A DNA stretch of 64,000 bases from an uncultured Roseicyclus sp. (lineage in GTDB: Bacteria > Pseudomonadota > Alphaproteobacteria > Rhodobacterales > Rhodobacteraceae), in assembly GCA_947489665.1 (NCBI GenBank), contig CANLEH010000003.1:186001-250000 (forward strand), written 5' to 3'. Positions 53,681 through 62,052 of the stretch are shown piece after piece (positions within the stretch are counted from its first letter, which is position 1; every line of letters begins with the position of its first letter). The translations under genes and the position numbers were made by a program. Below the pieces are notes generated by a model. The model worked only from the letters and a program-made list of their open reading frames with translations. It did not search any database and was not told where the DNA came from.

Positions 53681-54631
53681 ATGTCACATGGTTACGAATC
53701 CGGCCGCCTGAACCTGCCCTTCGTGGGCATCGCCACCTTTGGCAAATACGAATACGTTCCCGATTGGTCCAAGATTGACGCGGATGTCGCTGTCCTTGGC
53801 GCGCCCTTTGATTTCGGCACGCAATGGCGGGCCGGTGCGCGGTTTGGGCCGCGCGGCATTCGCGAAGCGTCGACACTATTCGCCTTTGGTCATGCCGGGG
53901 CCTACGACCATGAAGATGACGTCACCTATCTTGGGCCTGGTACGAAGATCGTCGATATGGGTGATGCCGACATCATCCATACGGATACCGAGGCCTCCCA
54001 CGCGAATATCGAGAAGGGTTTGCGCGCTGCGCTGGCCGCCGGTGCCATGCCAGTCACGCTTGGCGGTGATCACTCGATCAATATCCCCTGCATCCGCGCC
54101 TTTGCAGATCGTGGCCCGATCCACGTCGTGCAGATCGACGCGCATCTCGACTTTGTCGATGAACGTCACGGCGTCCGCCACGGCCACGGCAACCCAATGC
54201 GCCGCGCAGCCGAGCAGGATCACGTCACGGGTCTCAGCCAGTTCGGCATTCGCAACGTGAGCTCCACCGCCAAGGAAGGATATGACGACGCCCGCAGCTT
54301 CGGGTCCGACATTCAATCCGTCCGCCAGATTCGCGCCATGGGGGCCGAGGCCGCTGCGGCCCGCGTGCCACAGGACGTTGACCTCTACATCACGATCGAC
54401 ATCGACGGCTTCGACCCATCCATCGCACCGGGTACCGGCACGCCGTCACACGGCGGGTTCCTTTACTATGAGGTGCTGGAATTCCTCGCCATCCTGGCCA
54501 AGCGAGGCCGGATCGTCGGCGTGGACCTAGTGGAGGTTGCGCCGGATTATGACCGCGACGGAACAACCGCGATCCTTGCCGCGCAGCTTTTGTTGAACCT
54601 AATCGGCCGCATCCTGCACGCCAGATCGTAG
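53681..54631 (+). CDS. speB: Agmatinase / ureohydrolase
   Basis: The protein is a manganese ureohydrolase of the arginase family, with all metal-binding motifs: GGDHS, IDAHLDF and IDIDGFDPS. Its 316 residues and overall pattern fit agmatinase, which makes putrescine and urea from agmatine; guanidinobutyrase and related activities cannot be excluded. The start at 53681 is chosen from the conserved N-terminus; there is no Shine-Dalgarno sequence, and a small hairpin CCGCA-CTT-TGCGG ends two bases before the ATG. It converges on the class II aldolase gene with a 24-base gap. Confidence 0.87.
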   Translation: MSHGYESGRLNLPFVGIATFGKYEYVPDWSKIDADVAVLGAPFDFGTQWRAGARFGPRGIREASTLFAFGHAGAYDHEDDVTYLGPGTKIVDMGDADIIHTDTEASHANIEKGLRAALAAGAMPVTLGGDHSINIPCIRAFADRGPIHVVQIDAHLDFVDERHGVRHGHGNPMRRAAEQDHVTGLSQFGIRNVSSTAKEGYDDARSFGSDIQSVRQIRAMGAEAAAARVPQDVDLYITIDIDGFDPSIAPGTGTPSHGGFLYYEVLEFLAILAKRGRIVGVDLVEVAPDYDRDGTTAILAAQLLLNLIGRILHARS

Positions 54632-54655
54632 ACCTGGCCTAGACCCGGCGACACC

Positions 54656-55381
54656 TTAATTGACGTAATCCGGGTCCTCGCGGTCCAGCACGGTTCTGAT
54701 CCCGCGCAGCAGGTCTGCATCGGCGCCGTGGTCTTCATCGAGCTGCTGCGCCGTGCGTTCCGCGACCTCTTCCGGCAACACCCGCAATGTGCGACCGGTC
54801 TGAAGTGCCAAGATGTAGTTCCGCGCCGCGCGCTCAAAATAATACATCCGCATGAAGGTCTCGGCGACCGTCTCACCAATGAACAGCACGCCATGATTGC
54901 CCATGATCATCGTCCGCACGCTTGGGTCTTGGAACATCTGGGCGCAGCGCGTGCCTTCATCCTCCAACGCCAGCCCGCCATATCCCTCATCCACCACCTG
55001 CCGGTTGTGGAACATGGCCGAGTTCTGATCGATCGCCGGAAGCCGCGAGTCCGCCAGCGACGCAAGCACCGTTGCGTAGGTCGAATGCACATGCATGGCA
55101 CAGCGTGCGTGCGGGACGTGGCGGTGCAAAGACCCATGCAGGCCCCAGGCCGTCTGGTCGGGCGCGTCGTTGCCCTTGGCGCTTTCCGGGTCGTCCGCAT
55201 CCACAACCCACAGGTCTGACGCCTTGATGGCGCTGAAATGCTTCTTGGGGTTGATCAGGAATTCGGTGCCCGCATCATTTACCGCCAACGAGAAATGATT
55301 GGCCACGCCCTCATGCATGTCTTCGCGCGCGGTCCAGCGAAAGGCGGCGGCCATATCGGCCCGGGCTTCTGCATGATCCAT
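54656..55381 (-). CDS. Class II aldolase/adducin-domain protein
   Basis: The zinc-binding histidines are in MHVHSTYATVLASL and a third in GNHGVLFIGET, as in fuculose-phosphate aldolase relatives; HEGVANHFSLAV begins the fold. The chosen start (55381) is the last of three close ATG codons and has GGGGA eight bases upstream, giving 241 residues; 55387 and 55396 are possible. The substrate is not predictable for this broad family. The gene is divergent from a LysR regulator, which may control it. Confidence 0.85.
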   Translation of the reverse strand: MDHAEARADMAAAFRWTAREDMHEGVANHFSLAVNDAGTEFLINPKKHFSAIKASDLWVVDADDPESAKGNDAPDQTAWGLHGSLHRHVPHARCAMHVHSTYATVLASLADSRLPAIDQNSAMFHNRQVVDEGYGGLALEDEGTRCAQMFQDPSVRTMIMGNHGVLFIGETVAETFMRMYYFERAARNYILALQTGRTLRVLPEEVAERTAQQLDEDHGADADLLRGIRTVLDREDPDYVN

Positions 55382-55462
55382 GTCCATCGTCCCCATTGTT
55401 TCGTGCGATTGTTGCGCGGACGCTAACGACGATCCAACGCGCTGCGCAATCGTCAATCCGTG

Positions 55463-55478
55463 CGCAACCGTTGTTGCG
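55463..55478. promoter_or_regulatory. Possible LysR operator
   Basis: CGCAAC-CGTT-GTTGCG is a short inverted repeat in the 206-base region between the aldolase and lysR genes. Related words GTTGCGC and TGCGCAA occur several times around 55409-55470. LysR regulators commonly bind such sites between divergent genes. The assignment rests on position only. Confidence 0.35.
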
Positions 55479-55587
55479 TTGCCTTCAACGATCCGCGGAA
55501 TAATCCCGCTTTGGTCTAACCCGCATCCCATTTGCGCCCCATTTCACCGCCATCAACAGGGTCAGAGCAGTCAACAGTAGGCCCGGT

Positions 55588-56493
55588 ATGGATCGTTTAA
55601 CGGAAATGGAAGCCTTTGCTACGGTAGTAGACCAAGGTGGCTTCACGGATGCAGCCAAGAAGATGGGGATCTCGAAATCCGCCGTCTCGAAACATGTCTC
55701 TTCGCTAGAGGCACGTCTTGGTGCGCGTCTTCTCAATCGCACGACCCGCCGCGTTTCACCGACTGAAATTGGTCTTGCCTACTACGACCGCGCTCGCCGC
55801 GTCCTGAACGACGCAGGTGAGGCCGACGCGCTCGTCACCGCCATGCAATCTGCGCCGTCCGGCACGCTGCGCGTGTCCATTGCGACAGACTTTGGCGTGA
55901 ACCACGTCTCGCCCATCCTTGGCGAATTCCTGCACAATTACCCCGACATCACCGTCAACATGGTTCTGAACAACCGTTATGTTGAGCTGATCTCGGAAGG
56001 TTTCGATATGGCCATCCGCGTGGGGGAGCTAGAAGACAGCTCGCTCATGGCCCGTAAAATCTGCGAAACGCAGCGCCGCATGATCGCAGCACCCAGCTAT
56101 TTCAAGGAATACGGTCGCCCGGATCGCATCGATGATCTGAATGAACACAAGCTTTTGCACTACTCGAACTCGTCCACTGGCAATGTGTGGAAGCTGACGG
56201 CCCCCTCGGGTGAGCTGCGCCAAGTGCGCACCGCCGGTTGGCTGACCGTAAATGACGGGCAAAGCCTGCTGAACGCCGCGATCGGCGGTCTTGGCATCGC
56301 CTACCTGCCCTCATTCCTTTACGCCGATCCGATGCGTGACGGTCTCCTAGAGGATGCCATGCCCGACCTGCCGGTCGACGTCCAAGGCGTCTATGCCGTC
56401 TATCCCCCTGGTCGCTACATCCAGCCCAAGGTTCGCGCCTTCATCGACTATCTTGTCGAGAGCTTCCGCGACAAAGGCCCGACCGACTGGTAA
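55588..56493 (+). CDS. LysR-family transcriptional regulator
   Basis: The 301-residue protein has the N-terminal winged helix (MDRLTEMEAFATVVDQGGFTDAAKKMGISKSAVSKHVSSLEARLG) and the periplasmic-binding-like effector domain from about residue 90 (GTLRVSIATDFG). It is most like the CrgA/DmlR branch. It is divergent from the class II aldolase gene, a usual target arrangement. The ATG at 55588 has no clear ribosome-binding site. The gene ends with two hairpins, the second a strong terminator. Confidence 0.9.
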   Translation: MDRLTEMEAFATVVDQGGFTDAAKKMGISKSAVSKHVSSLEARLGARLLNRTTRRVSPTEIGLAYYDRARRVLNDAGEADALVTAMQSAPSGTLRVSIATDFGVNHVSPILGEFLHNYPDITVNMVLNNRYVELISEGFDMAIRVGELEDSSLMARKICETQRRMIAAPSYFKEYGRPDRIDDLNEHKLLHYSNSSTGNVWKLTAPSGELRQVRTAGWLTVNDGQSLLNAAIGGLGIAYLPSFLYADPMRDGLLEDAMPDLPVDVQGVYAVYPPGRYIQPKVRAFIDYLVESFRDKGPTDW

Positions 56494-56521
56494 TCTGAAC
56501 CGTTTTTCTCTTGCCGTGCCT

Positions 56522-56543
56522 GTATCGTCCCTGCCGACGATAC
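56522..56543 (+). other. Perfect hairpin between lysR and its terminator
   Basis: GTATCGTC and GACGATAC form a perfect 8-bp stem around CCTGCC, 28 bases after the lysR stop. No T-run follows. It may protect the lysR mRNA end or be a protein-binding palindrome. Confidence 0.5.
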
Positions 56544-56556
56544 GTGCCTAACTTGT

Positions 56557-56591
56557 CCCGGGTTGATGCTTGCATCACCCGGGCTTTTTTT
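56557..56591 (+). terminator. Terminator of the lysR gene
   Basis: CCCGGG-T-TGATGC pairs with GCATCA-CCCGGG around a two-base turn, followed by CTTTTTTT. This is a strong intrinsic terminator, 52 bases before the next gene. Confidence 0.85.
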
Positions 56592-56642
56592 GTTTGCGAT
56601 CTGGGTGTGTTGGAACATAATGCGAACAAACCGGAGGGTCGA

Positions 56643-57101
56643 ATGAAAAGTTTAGAACAGTATAAGGCTCTATCTGGCACATTAGAGCCTGTATTTTCCT
56701 TGGAAGTGCAGACCGTCCCTGAGGACACCGATCGCATTCTGGATGCGGTGATGGAAGTGCATCCCCTCAGCTTCGGGCGGTATCAGCGCAATGCCAGCAT
56801 CTCGGCTGTCGGGCGCGGAACCGCGCAGCCTGAGCAGGGGTCGACCACCACCACCCATGTCGAGGGGTTCACAGCCGGCAGCACCGAGACCTACCCGATG
56901 GTCGAGTTAAAAATCTCCATCGAGCGCGACCTGACGAAACTGGCTGCCGTGATGGACGCGATTATTGCCGTGCACCACTATGAAGAGCCGGTGATATTTG
57001 TGCGCGAAGATTGGGCCAGCCGCGCGGCCTATGATCCCAACAGCAACAATCCACATCGATGGTGGAACAATGGGAAGGGCCTGCCGGATCGTCTGGATTA
57101 A
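56643..57101 (+). CDS. Small NIF3/CutA-like ferredoxin-fold protein
   Basis: The ATG at 56643 follows GGAGGGT at good spacing and gives 152 residues. The ending HHYEEPVIFVREDW resembles the HPYEEP motif of the PII/CutA-like insert in NIF3/YqfO proteins. VPEDTDRILDAVMEVHPLSFGRYQRNASISAVGRGTAQP is also similar to that domain, which may sense small molecules or metals. It is a free-standing version; the two metal-binding NIF3 halves are absent. Function is unknown. Its stop overlaps that of the ompA-type gene in TTAA. Confidence 0.6.
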   Translation: MKSLEQYKALSGTLEPVFSLEVQTVPEDTDRILDAVMEVHPLSFGRYQRNASISAVGRGTAQPEQGSTTTTHVEGFTAGSTETYPMVELKISIERDLTKLAAVMDAIIAVHHYEEPVIFVREDWASRAAYDPNSNNPHRWWNNGKGLPDRLD

Positions 57102-58045
57102 CCGGGATCCGCCAAGACGACTTCAACACGGCGATTGGCTTCACGTCCCTCAGACGTCGTGTTCGATGCGCGGGGTGAAAGGTAGCCAATCCCCTCCGCC
57201 TCAATCTGCGCAGGGTTTGCACCCAACTGACTGATCAGGAACCGCCGTACAGCATCCGCGCGTGCTTGCGACAGTGAGATATTGCCAGAAAGCGACCCGC
57301 TTGCATCCGTGTGCCCAACCAGAACAACGCTGCGCGCAGGGTTGGCCTCAAGGAAGGCCGCCAAAGCGATGAGGGAAGGGTATGTCTCTCCCGAAAGCTG
57401 CGAGGCGCCCGTTGCAAAGCGCAGATCGTCAAGGGGGGCTGACCCGATGCTGGTCAGCATCCCCACCAGATCGCTGGGGTCCATTTGCGGGGTCAATGGT
57501 GCGTCCGCCGCATCCGGCGACCGACTGGATAGAACCACAGGGTTGGTCTCGACCACTTCGGCCGGCATGACGCGCGCCATGTGGACAAAACTTGTGGAAC
57601 CACCTTGGCTGATCATTAGCGCCACCTGCTCCGCGCCCGTCTCACGCTCGATACTGGCAACCAGGTATTGAAAGTTCCCCAGATCGACATGCATCTCAGG
57701 CGCTTGACCAACGGGCACAGCATGGCGGAAATCGAACCCGCCACACGCCGCGGCAAAGCAGGTAAACGTCACCTCATAGTTTTGCGCCGCGAGCTGTTCA
57801 TTGACGCTGCGCAGGATCGAAGCGGTCGAAACGCCTTCGCCGTTGATCTGCCAGATCAGCGTCTGCACCATTCCATCCGCCAGTGCCAAAGGCACTTGAC
57901 CATTGTCGAACGGACCGGTGGCAATCGGATGCTGCCCTTGCGCGGGCCCAGTGCTTAGCACCAATTCTGCCTCGCCCGGAAACGCAAGGTCCAACGCCGA
58001 AGCGCCAGACGACGCGCACAAAGCGGCCAGGCATAGCGCTGCCAT
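57098..58045 (-). CDS. OmpA-family protein
   Basis: The ATG at 58045 follows AAAGGAGG and gives 315 residues; the longer ORF start is not supported. A signal peptide (MAALCLAALCASSGASA) precedes a region of unknown fold with cysteines in TCFAAACGG, and the C-terminal OmpA domain (about 205-310) shows VVLVGHTDASGSLSGNISLSQARADAVRRFL and GREANRRVEV, which bind peptidoglycan. There is no sign of an N-terminal barrel. It follows the GNAT gene after 29 bases and cinA before that. Confidence 0.88.
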   Translation of the reverse strand: MAALCLAALCASSGASALDLAFPGEAELVLSTGPAQGQHPIATGPFDNGQVPLALADGMVQTLIWQINGEGVSTASILRSVNEQLAAQNYEVTFTCFAAACGGFDFRHAVPVGQAPEMHVDLGNFQYLVASIERETGAEQVALMISQGGSTSFVHMARVMPAEVVETNPVVLSSRSPDAADAPLTPQMDPSDLVGMLTSIGSAPLDDLRFATGASQLSGETYPSLIALAAFLEANPARSVVLVGHTDASGSLSGNISLSQARADAVRRFLISQLGANPAQIEAEGIGYLSPRASNTTSEGREANRRVEVVLADPG

Positions 58046-58074
58046 GCCGCCTCCTTTGCGCACGCCTTGTAATC

Positions 58075-58812
58075 TCACTGGGTCGGTCCGCCTGTCTTTT
58101 CCCGGTAGCAATATGTTCCCACAGCTTTCAGGCCCAAGGAAGCATAAAGCTTTTGCGCCCCACTGTTTTGCTGCGTCACTAACACAGAAAACCACGCTGC
58201 ACCCTCTTTTTGTGCCCAATCTGCCGCTGCGCGCATCATCGTGCTGGCCAATCCGGCCCGCCGCGCAGTTGGGGCGATCTCCAGCGCGTGCAACATAGCA
58301 ACAGTGCCATTCACGCCCACAAAGGCCGCGCCTGCGGGTTTGTCATTAACGCGCCCGAAAAGGGCGGTCTTGGGGAATTGCGCCCGATCCATCACCGCAA
58401 GGCGCGCCGCGTCGATGCCACCGGCCTCCCAAATCTCGGTTTGGATGGCCAGTGGCGGCCAGATTGTGAAGGCGGTGACGGGTGGGGGCGGGGCAGCCAG
58501 ATCGGCGGAGCGGATGACAAGGATGTCCGTATGATCCCGCGCGATGTAGCCGCGCTGATCAAGGGAATTGCTCAGGCCATCCTGATGGTCGAGCACTTGG
58601 AACAGCGGCGCGCGCCCCTGCGCCTGCATGGCAGATTCCGCGGCATCCAATCCCTCCCCGCTTGTGTCCCGCGCACTTGGGTCTTTCAGCCGCGCTGCGC
58701 TGACGCGATTGCCACCAGCATCCGGGGCGGGGACGACAAAGGGGCCAACCGACTGGGTCGCGCTTGGCGGCCAGGACGTTGCAACCGTGGCGAAGATGTC
58801 TGCGCCGGTCAT
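58075..58812 (-). CDS. GNAT-family N-acetyltransferase
   Basis: The 245-residue protein carries the acetyl-CoA motif in its C-terminal third: LHALEIAPTARRAGLASTMMRAAADWA, then VLVTQQNSGAQKLYASLGLKAVGTYCYR. The N-terminal 100 residues are less conserved and may form a degenerate second GNAT domain. Its start overlaps the cinA stop as ATGA. The substrate is unknown. Confidence 0.85.
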   Translation of the reverse strand: MTGADIFATVATSWPPSATQSVGPFVVPAPDAGGNRVSAARLKDPSARDTSGEGLDAAESAMQAQGRAPLFQVLDHQDGLSNSLDQRGYIARDHTDILVIRSADLAAPPPPVTAFTIWPPLAIQTEIWEAGGIDAARLAVMDRAQFPKTALFGRVNDKPAGAAFVGVNGTVAMLHALEIAPTARRAGLASTMMRAAADWAQKEGAAWFSVLVTQQNSGAQKLYASLGLKAVGTYCYREKTGGPTQ

Positions 58813-59540
58813 GCCGCTTCCGGGAACAAGCCCCGCAGCTTGCCCATAACAACCGCAACCGCGTCGCTGTCCTGACTGCGCACCACAACGTTCGAGCCAT
58901 ATTTCCCATTGCTGCTTTGGAAGGGGTACGACCCGATGGAAACCTCGGGATGCGCCTCCGCCAAGTGCCCCAAGGGGGCCGCAATATCACCCTCGCCGCG
59001 TTCAACTCGCAAACTGTCCGAGATCATCGGCGCCCCGCCCGTCAAAGTCGGCAGTACCCCTGCCAGCATGGCCTCAAATATCTTCGGCACGCCCGCCATA
59101 ACGTGCACATTGCCAAGGGTGAAACCGGGTGCTGCGCTGACCGGATTGTCGATCAAATCCGCGCCGTCGGGAATCCGCGCCATGCGCAGGCGTGCCTCAT
59201 TCAGCTCCTGCCCCGACCGGTCGTAATGCGCTTGCAGGATCGCACGTGCATCGTCGCGGATGCCGCAAGCGGCGCCCATCGCATCGGCCACGGCTTCGGC
59301 AGTGATGTCGTCATGGGTCGGCCCGATGCCGCCAGACGTGAAGACGTGGTCATAAACCTCCGCCATCTCACGCACTTGGCGCACGATGGTCGCGTGATCA
59401 TCGCTGATCATCCGCGCCTCTTGCAGGGCGATGCCATGCTCGGTCAGCGCTTTGGCCAGATGGTTCATGTTGCTGTCGCGCGTGCGCCCCGACAGGATCT
59501 CATCCCCGATCACAAGCATCGCGGCGGTTGGGTTGGACAT
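58809..59540 (-). CDS. CinA/MoaB-like molybdopterin-binding domain protein
   Basis: The ATG at 59540 follows AGGAGG and gives 243 residues. AAMLVIGDEILSGRTRDSN and VFTSGGIGPTHDDITAEAVA are the hallmark of the MoCF_biosynth/CinA N-terminal domain. The C-terminal nicotinamide-nucleotide deamidase domain of full CinA is missing, so this is the short form common in alphaproteobacteria. Its role is not settled; competence involvement should not be assumed. It is the first gene of cinA-GNAT-ompA and is divergent from sfsA by 48 bases. Confidence 0.87.
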   Translation of the reverse strand: MSNPTAAMLVIGDEILSGRTRDSNMNHLAKALTEHGIALQEARMISDDHATIVRQVREMAEVYDHVFTSGGIGPTHDDITAEAVADAMGAACGIRDDARAILQAHYDRSGQELNEARLRMARIPDGADLIDNPVSAAPGFTLGNVHVMAGVPKIFEAMLAGVLPTLTGGAPMISDSLRVERGEGDIAAPLGHLAEAHPEVSIGSYPFQSSNGKYGSNVVVRSQDSDAVAVVMGKLRGLFPEAA

Positions 59541-59588
59541 GCGCGGGCCTCCTTGGACATCAGCCTCGCACGGTATAGGTCGCGCCCC

Positions 59589-60314
59589 ATGATCTTTCCA
59601 ACCCCACTTGTCCCCGCCCGCCTGATCCGCCGCTACAAACGCTTCCTCGCCGATTGCGTGCTGGAGGATGGAACGGATGTCACCGCCCACTGCCCCAATC
59701 CCGGCTCCATGATGGGCCTGAAGGACGATGGCGCGCGCATCTGGCTACTGCCCAACGATGACCCGAAGAAGAAGCTGAAATACGGCTGGCGGTTGGTTGA
59801 GCTTCCGGGTGGCCACTACGCTGGGATCGACGCGGGTTTGCCAAACCGGCTGGTGAAGGATGCCCTCGCTGAAGGTCAGATCAAGGCTCTAACCGGCTAT
59901 TCAGAGACAAAACCAGAGCAACGTTATGGGTCCGAGAACAGCCGCATCGACTTCCTGCTGAGCGAGCCTGCACGCCCAGATGCCTATGTCGAAGTCAAGA
60001 ATTGCCATCTCCGCCGTGACGGCGATTGGGCCGAGTTCCCCGATTGCGTCACAGAACGTGGGGCGAAGCACCTGCGCGAACTGACGGCCATCGCTCAACA
60101 GGGCGGTCGCGCTGTCATGCTTTACGTCGTGCAACGCACCGATTGCGCCCGCTTTCGCCTCGCCCCCGATCTTGACCCCGGCTATGCCAAAGCCTTCGAC
60201 GCCGCGCGCGATGCGGGCGTCGAGGTTCTGTGCCACGGCACTGAAATCTCCCCCAACGGCATCCGATTGACCGGCCCGCTGCCCGTTGACCCGAACCCCC
60301 AGGCCCTGTCATAG
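59589..60314 (+). CDS. sfsA: SfsA family protein (DNA/RNA nuclease-like)
   Basis: The 241-residue protein matches SfsA along its length: RYKRFLADCVLEDG, AHCPNPGSMMG, SRIDFLLSE, AYVEVKNCHLRR, DCVTERGAKHLRELTAIAQQG and CHGTEIS. The acidic residues in SRIDFLL and YVEVKN form a PD-(D/E)XK-type metal site. SfsA was named for sugar fermentation stimulation in E. coli, but its biochemical role is unclear. The ORF in the track extends far upstream through cinA and is a shadow there. Confidence 0.9.
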   Translation: MIFPTPLVPARLIRRYKRFLADCVLEDGTDVTAHCPNPGSMMGLKDDGARIWLLPNDDPKKKLKYGWRLVELPGGHYAGIDAGLPNRLVKDALAEGQIKALTGYSETKPEQRYGSENSRIDFLLSEPARPDAYVEVKNCHLRRDGDWAEFPDCVTERGAKHLRELTAIAQQGGRAVMLYVVQRTDCARFRLAPDLDPGYAKAFDAARDAGVEVLCHGTEISPNGIRLTGPLPVDPNPQALS

Positions 60315-60379
60315 GGCCGTCACTGGCAATTCGCTGCGAGCCACCCTAAATTATAGGCGCTTCGGATCGGAGAACACCC

Positions 60380-61189
60380 GTGGACGATTTCAAAGGCCGC
60401 CTCACCAAAGACGGCATCCGCATTCACCAACCAGACGACTTCGCCGGGATGCACCGGGCGGGGGCGCTTGCGGCTGACATCCTCGACAGGATCGCGCCGT
60501 TAGTGGTCCCCGGCGTCACGACAGGTGCGCTCGATGCCCAGATTGAGGCTTGGGTGACTGAGGCCGAAGCGACCTCCGCCACCATCGGTTATCGCGGCTA
60601 TCAGCACGCCTCCTGCATCAGCATCAACCACGTCGTCTGCCATGGCATCCCGAGCGAGAAGAAGCTCAAGGACGGCGACATCGTGAACATCGACGTCACC
60701 GTGATCGTTGATGGCTGGTTTGGCGACACTTCCCGCATGTTCGTCGCCGGAAACCTGCCTCGGAAAGCCGAGCGTTTGATCCAAGTGACGCATGATGCGC
60801 TGTTCAAAGGCATTGAGGCGGTGAAGCCGGGCAAGACGTTCGGTGATATCGGCTACGCGATCCAATCTTTCGTCGAATCCAAGCGCATGTCCGTTGTTCG
60901 CGATTTCTGCGGCCATGGGCTGGGTCAGGTGTTCCACGCCCCGCCCAATGTCCTGCACTACGGCCGTCCCGGAACGGGCCCCGTGCTGGAAGAGGGCATG
61001 TTCTTCACGATTGAGCCGATGGTGAATCTCGGACGGCCCGAAACCAAGGTCCTCTCCGACGACTGGACCGCCGTGACCCGTGACAAAAGCCTCAGCGCGC
61101 AGTTCGAGCATTCCATCGGCGTGACCGCAGACGGGGCCGAGATCTTTACGTTGTCGCCCGCGGGGAAATTCCACCCAACCTGGGGCTAA
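60380..61189 (+). CDS. map: Methionine aminopeptidase, type I
   Basis: Map removes the starting methionine from new proteins. The 269-residue protein starts at a GTG with GGAG upstream. The metal ligands are all visible: two Asp in VNIDVTVIVDGWFGDTS, His in FCGHGLGQVFH, Glu in FTIEPMV and Glu in FEHSIGVT; HH-type substrate residues lie in QHASCISINHVVCHG. It is 65 bases downstream of sfsA and may share its transcript. Confidence 0.95.
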   Translation: MDDFKGRLTKDGIRIHQPDDFAGMHRAGALAADILDRIAPLVVPGVTTGALDAQIEAWVTEAEATSATIGYRGYQHASCISINHVVCHGIPSEKKLKDGDIVNIDVTVIVDGWFGDTSRMFVAGNLPRKAERLIQVTHDALFKGIEAVKPGKTFGDIGYAIQSFVESKRMSVVRDFCGHGLGQVFHAPPNVLHYGRPGTGPVLEEGMFFTIEPMVNLGRPETKVLSDDWTAVTRDKSLSAQFEHSIGVTADGAEIFTLSPAGKFHPTWG

Positions 61190-61240
61190 AAGCTGCAGGT
61201 TTCCCGCCTTTGACCGCGATATAGCATTTCGCCTAGCCTT

Positions 61241-61258
61241 CTCCGGCAATCACCGGAG
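61241..61258 (+). promoter_or_regulatory. Hairpin covering the ribosome-binding site of the gene at 61268
   Basis: CTCCGG-CAATCA-CCGGAG forms a perfect 6-bp stem whose 3' arm contains GGAG, nine bases before the ATG at 61268. Folding would hide the site and lower translation. Confidence 0.5.
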
Positions 61259-61267
61259 TTTCCCTTC

Positions 61268-61960
61268 ATGCGCATTCTTCCATTTATGCTTGGCCTCATT
61301 CTGGCCGGTCCTGCTTTTGCTCAAACCGAACCAGTCCCGGGTTTTCTGGGCGACGCCTATTTTGAGCCCTCCAATTTCACGTTGTCCGACACCTACACGT
61401 TCGATGAAGACTTCGCCGAAGAACATGACGTTGTCGTGCCCGTACCGTTCCGGCTAAGCATTCCGCGCCGCGACGGGATTGAGGTGCAGACGGCGCTTCT
61501 GCCCGACGGAGGGGCCTTTGTGGGCTTCACCTTCACCAGCGAGCCAACGGATGGATTTGACTCGTTGTTTCTTGAGGTGATGCAGGTCACAGACGCGACG
61601 ATCCCCTTGATGGCGGAAGAAGCCGATCCGTCGCAGGCTCGGGTTCAAGTTGCAGCTGGCCTGCTCGAGAATGATTTCTGGGGCGCCAATTTCGCCGCCG
61701 CACCCGAGGCCCGCATTCTGGCCGTGGAAGAGATCGAACTTGGAACTGTGCCCAATGCCGTGCAGCTTATCGGCGCCTACTATGATCCCGAATTCGATGA
61801 TCAGATGATGGTCCGCGCCGTGATCCTGCCGCACCCGGATCAACCCGAGAGCCTTTTGATCCTGAACCAGATCAATCTCGATGTGATCCCTGTCCGCGAT
61901 GGTGAAACCCTTGCCGCAACAACATCCGGGCGCATTCTGGAAGAGTTTGAGTATCGGTAA
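61268..61960 (+). CDS. Secreted hypothetical protein
   Basis: The 230-residue protein has a signal peptide (MRILPFMLGLILAGPAFAQ). The mature part is acidic, without cysteines, and mixes alpha and beta elements; I recognise no family or motif. The ATG at 61268 has GGAG nine bases upstream within a small hairpin. It lies between map and a fatty acid hydroxylase gene with about 80-90 bases on each side, so it is probably its own transcription unit. Confidence 0.75.
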   Translation: MRILPFMLGLILAGPAFAQTEPVPGFLGDAYFEPSNFTLSDTYTFDEDFAEEHDVVVPVPFRLSIPRRDGIEVQTALLPDGGAFVGFTFTSEPTDGFDSLFLEVMQVTDATIPLMAEEADPSQARVQVAAGLLENDFWGANFAAAPEARILAVEEIELGTVPNAVQLIGAYYDPEFDDQMMVRAVILPHPDQPESLLILNQINLDVIPVRDGETLAATTSGRILEEFEYR

Positions 61961-62052
61961 GGCAACAGCCGGAGCGAATTGAAAATCTGCCTTCTATGAA
62001 CGGCTCTGGGCTGCGCCATACTTCCGTCAAACGACACGGCTAGGCGATTGCT

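Noticed and set aside
58764-59588. N-terminal extension of the sfsA ORF
   Set aside because: It runs antisense through cinA. SfsA family length and the conserved N-terminus fit the ATG at 59589.
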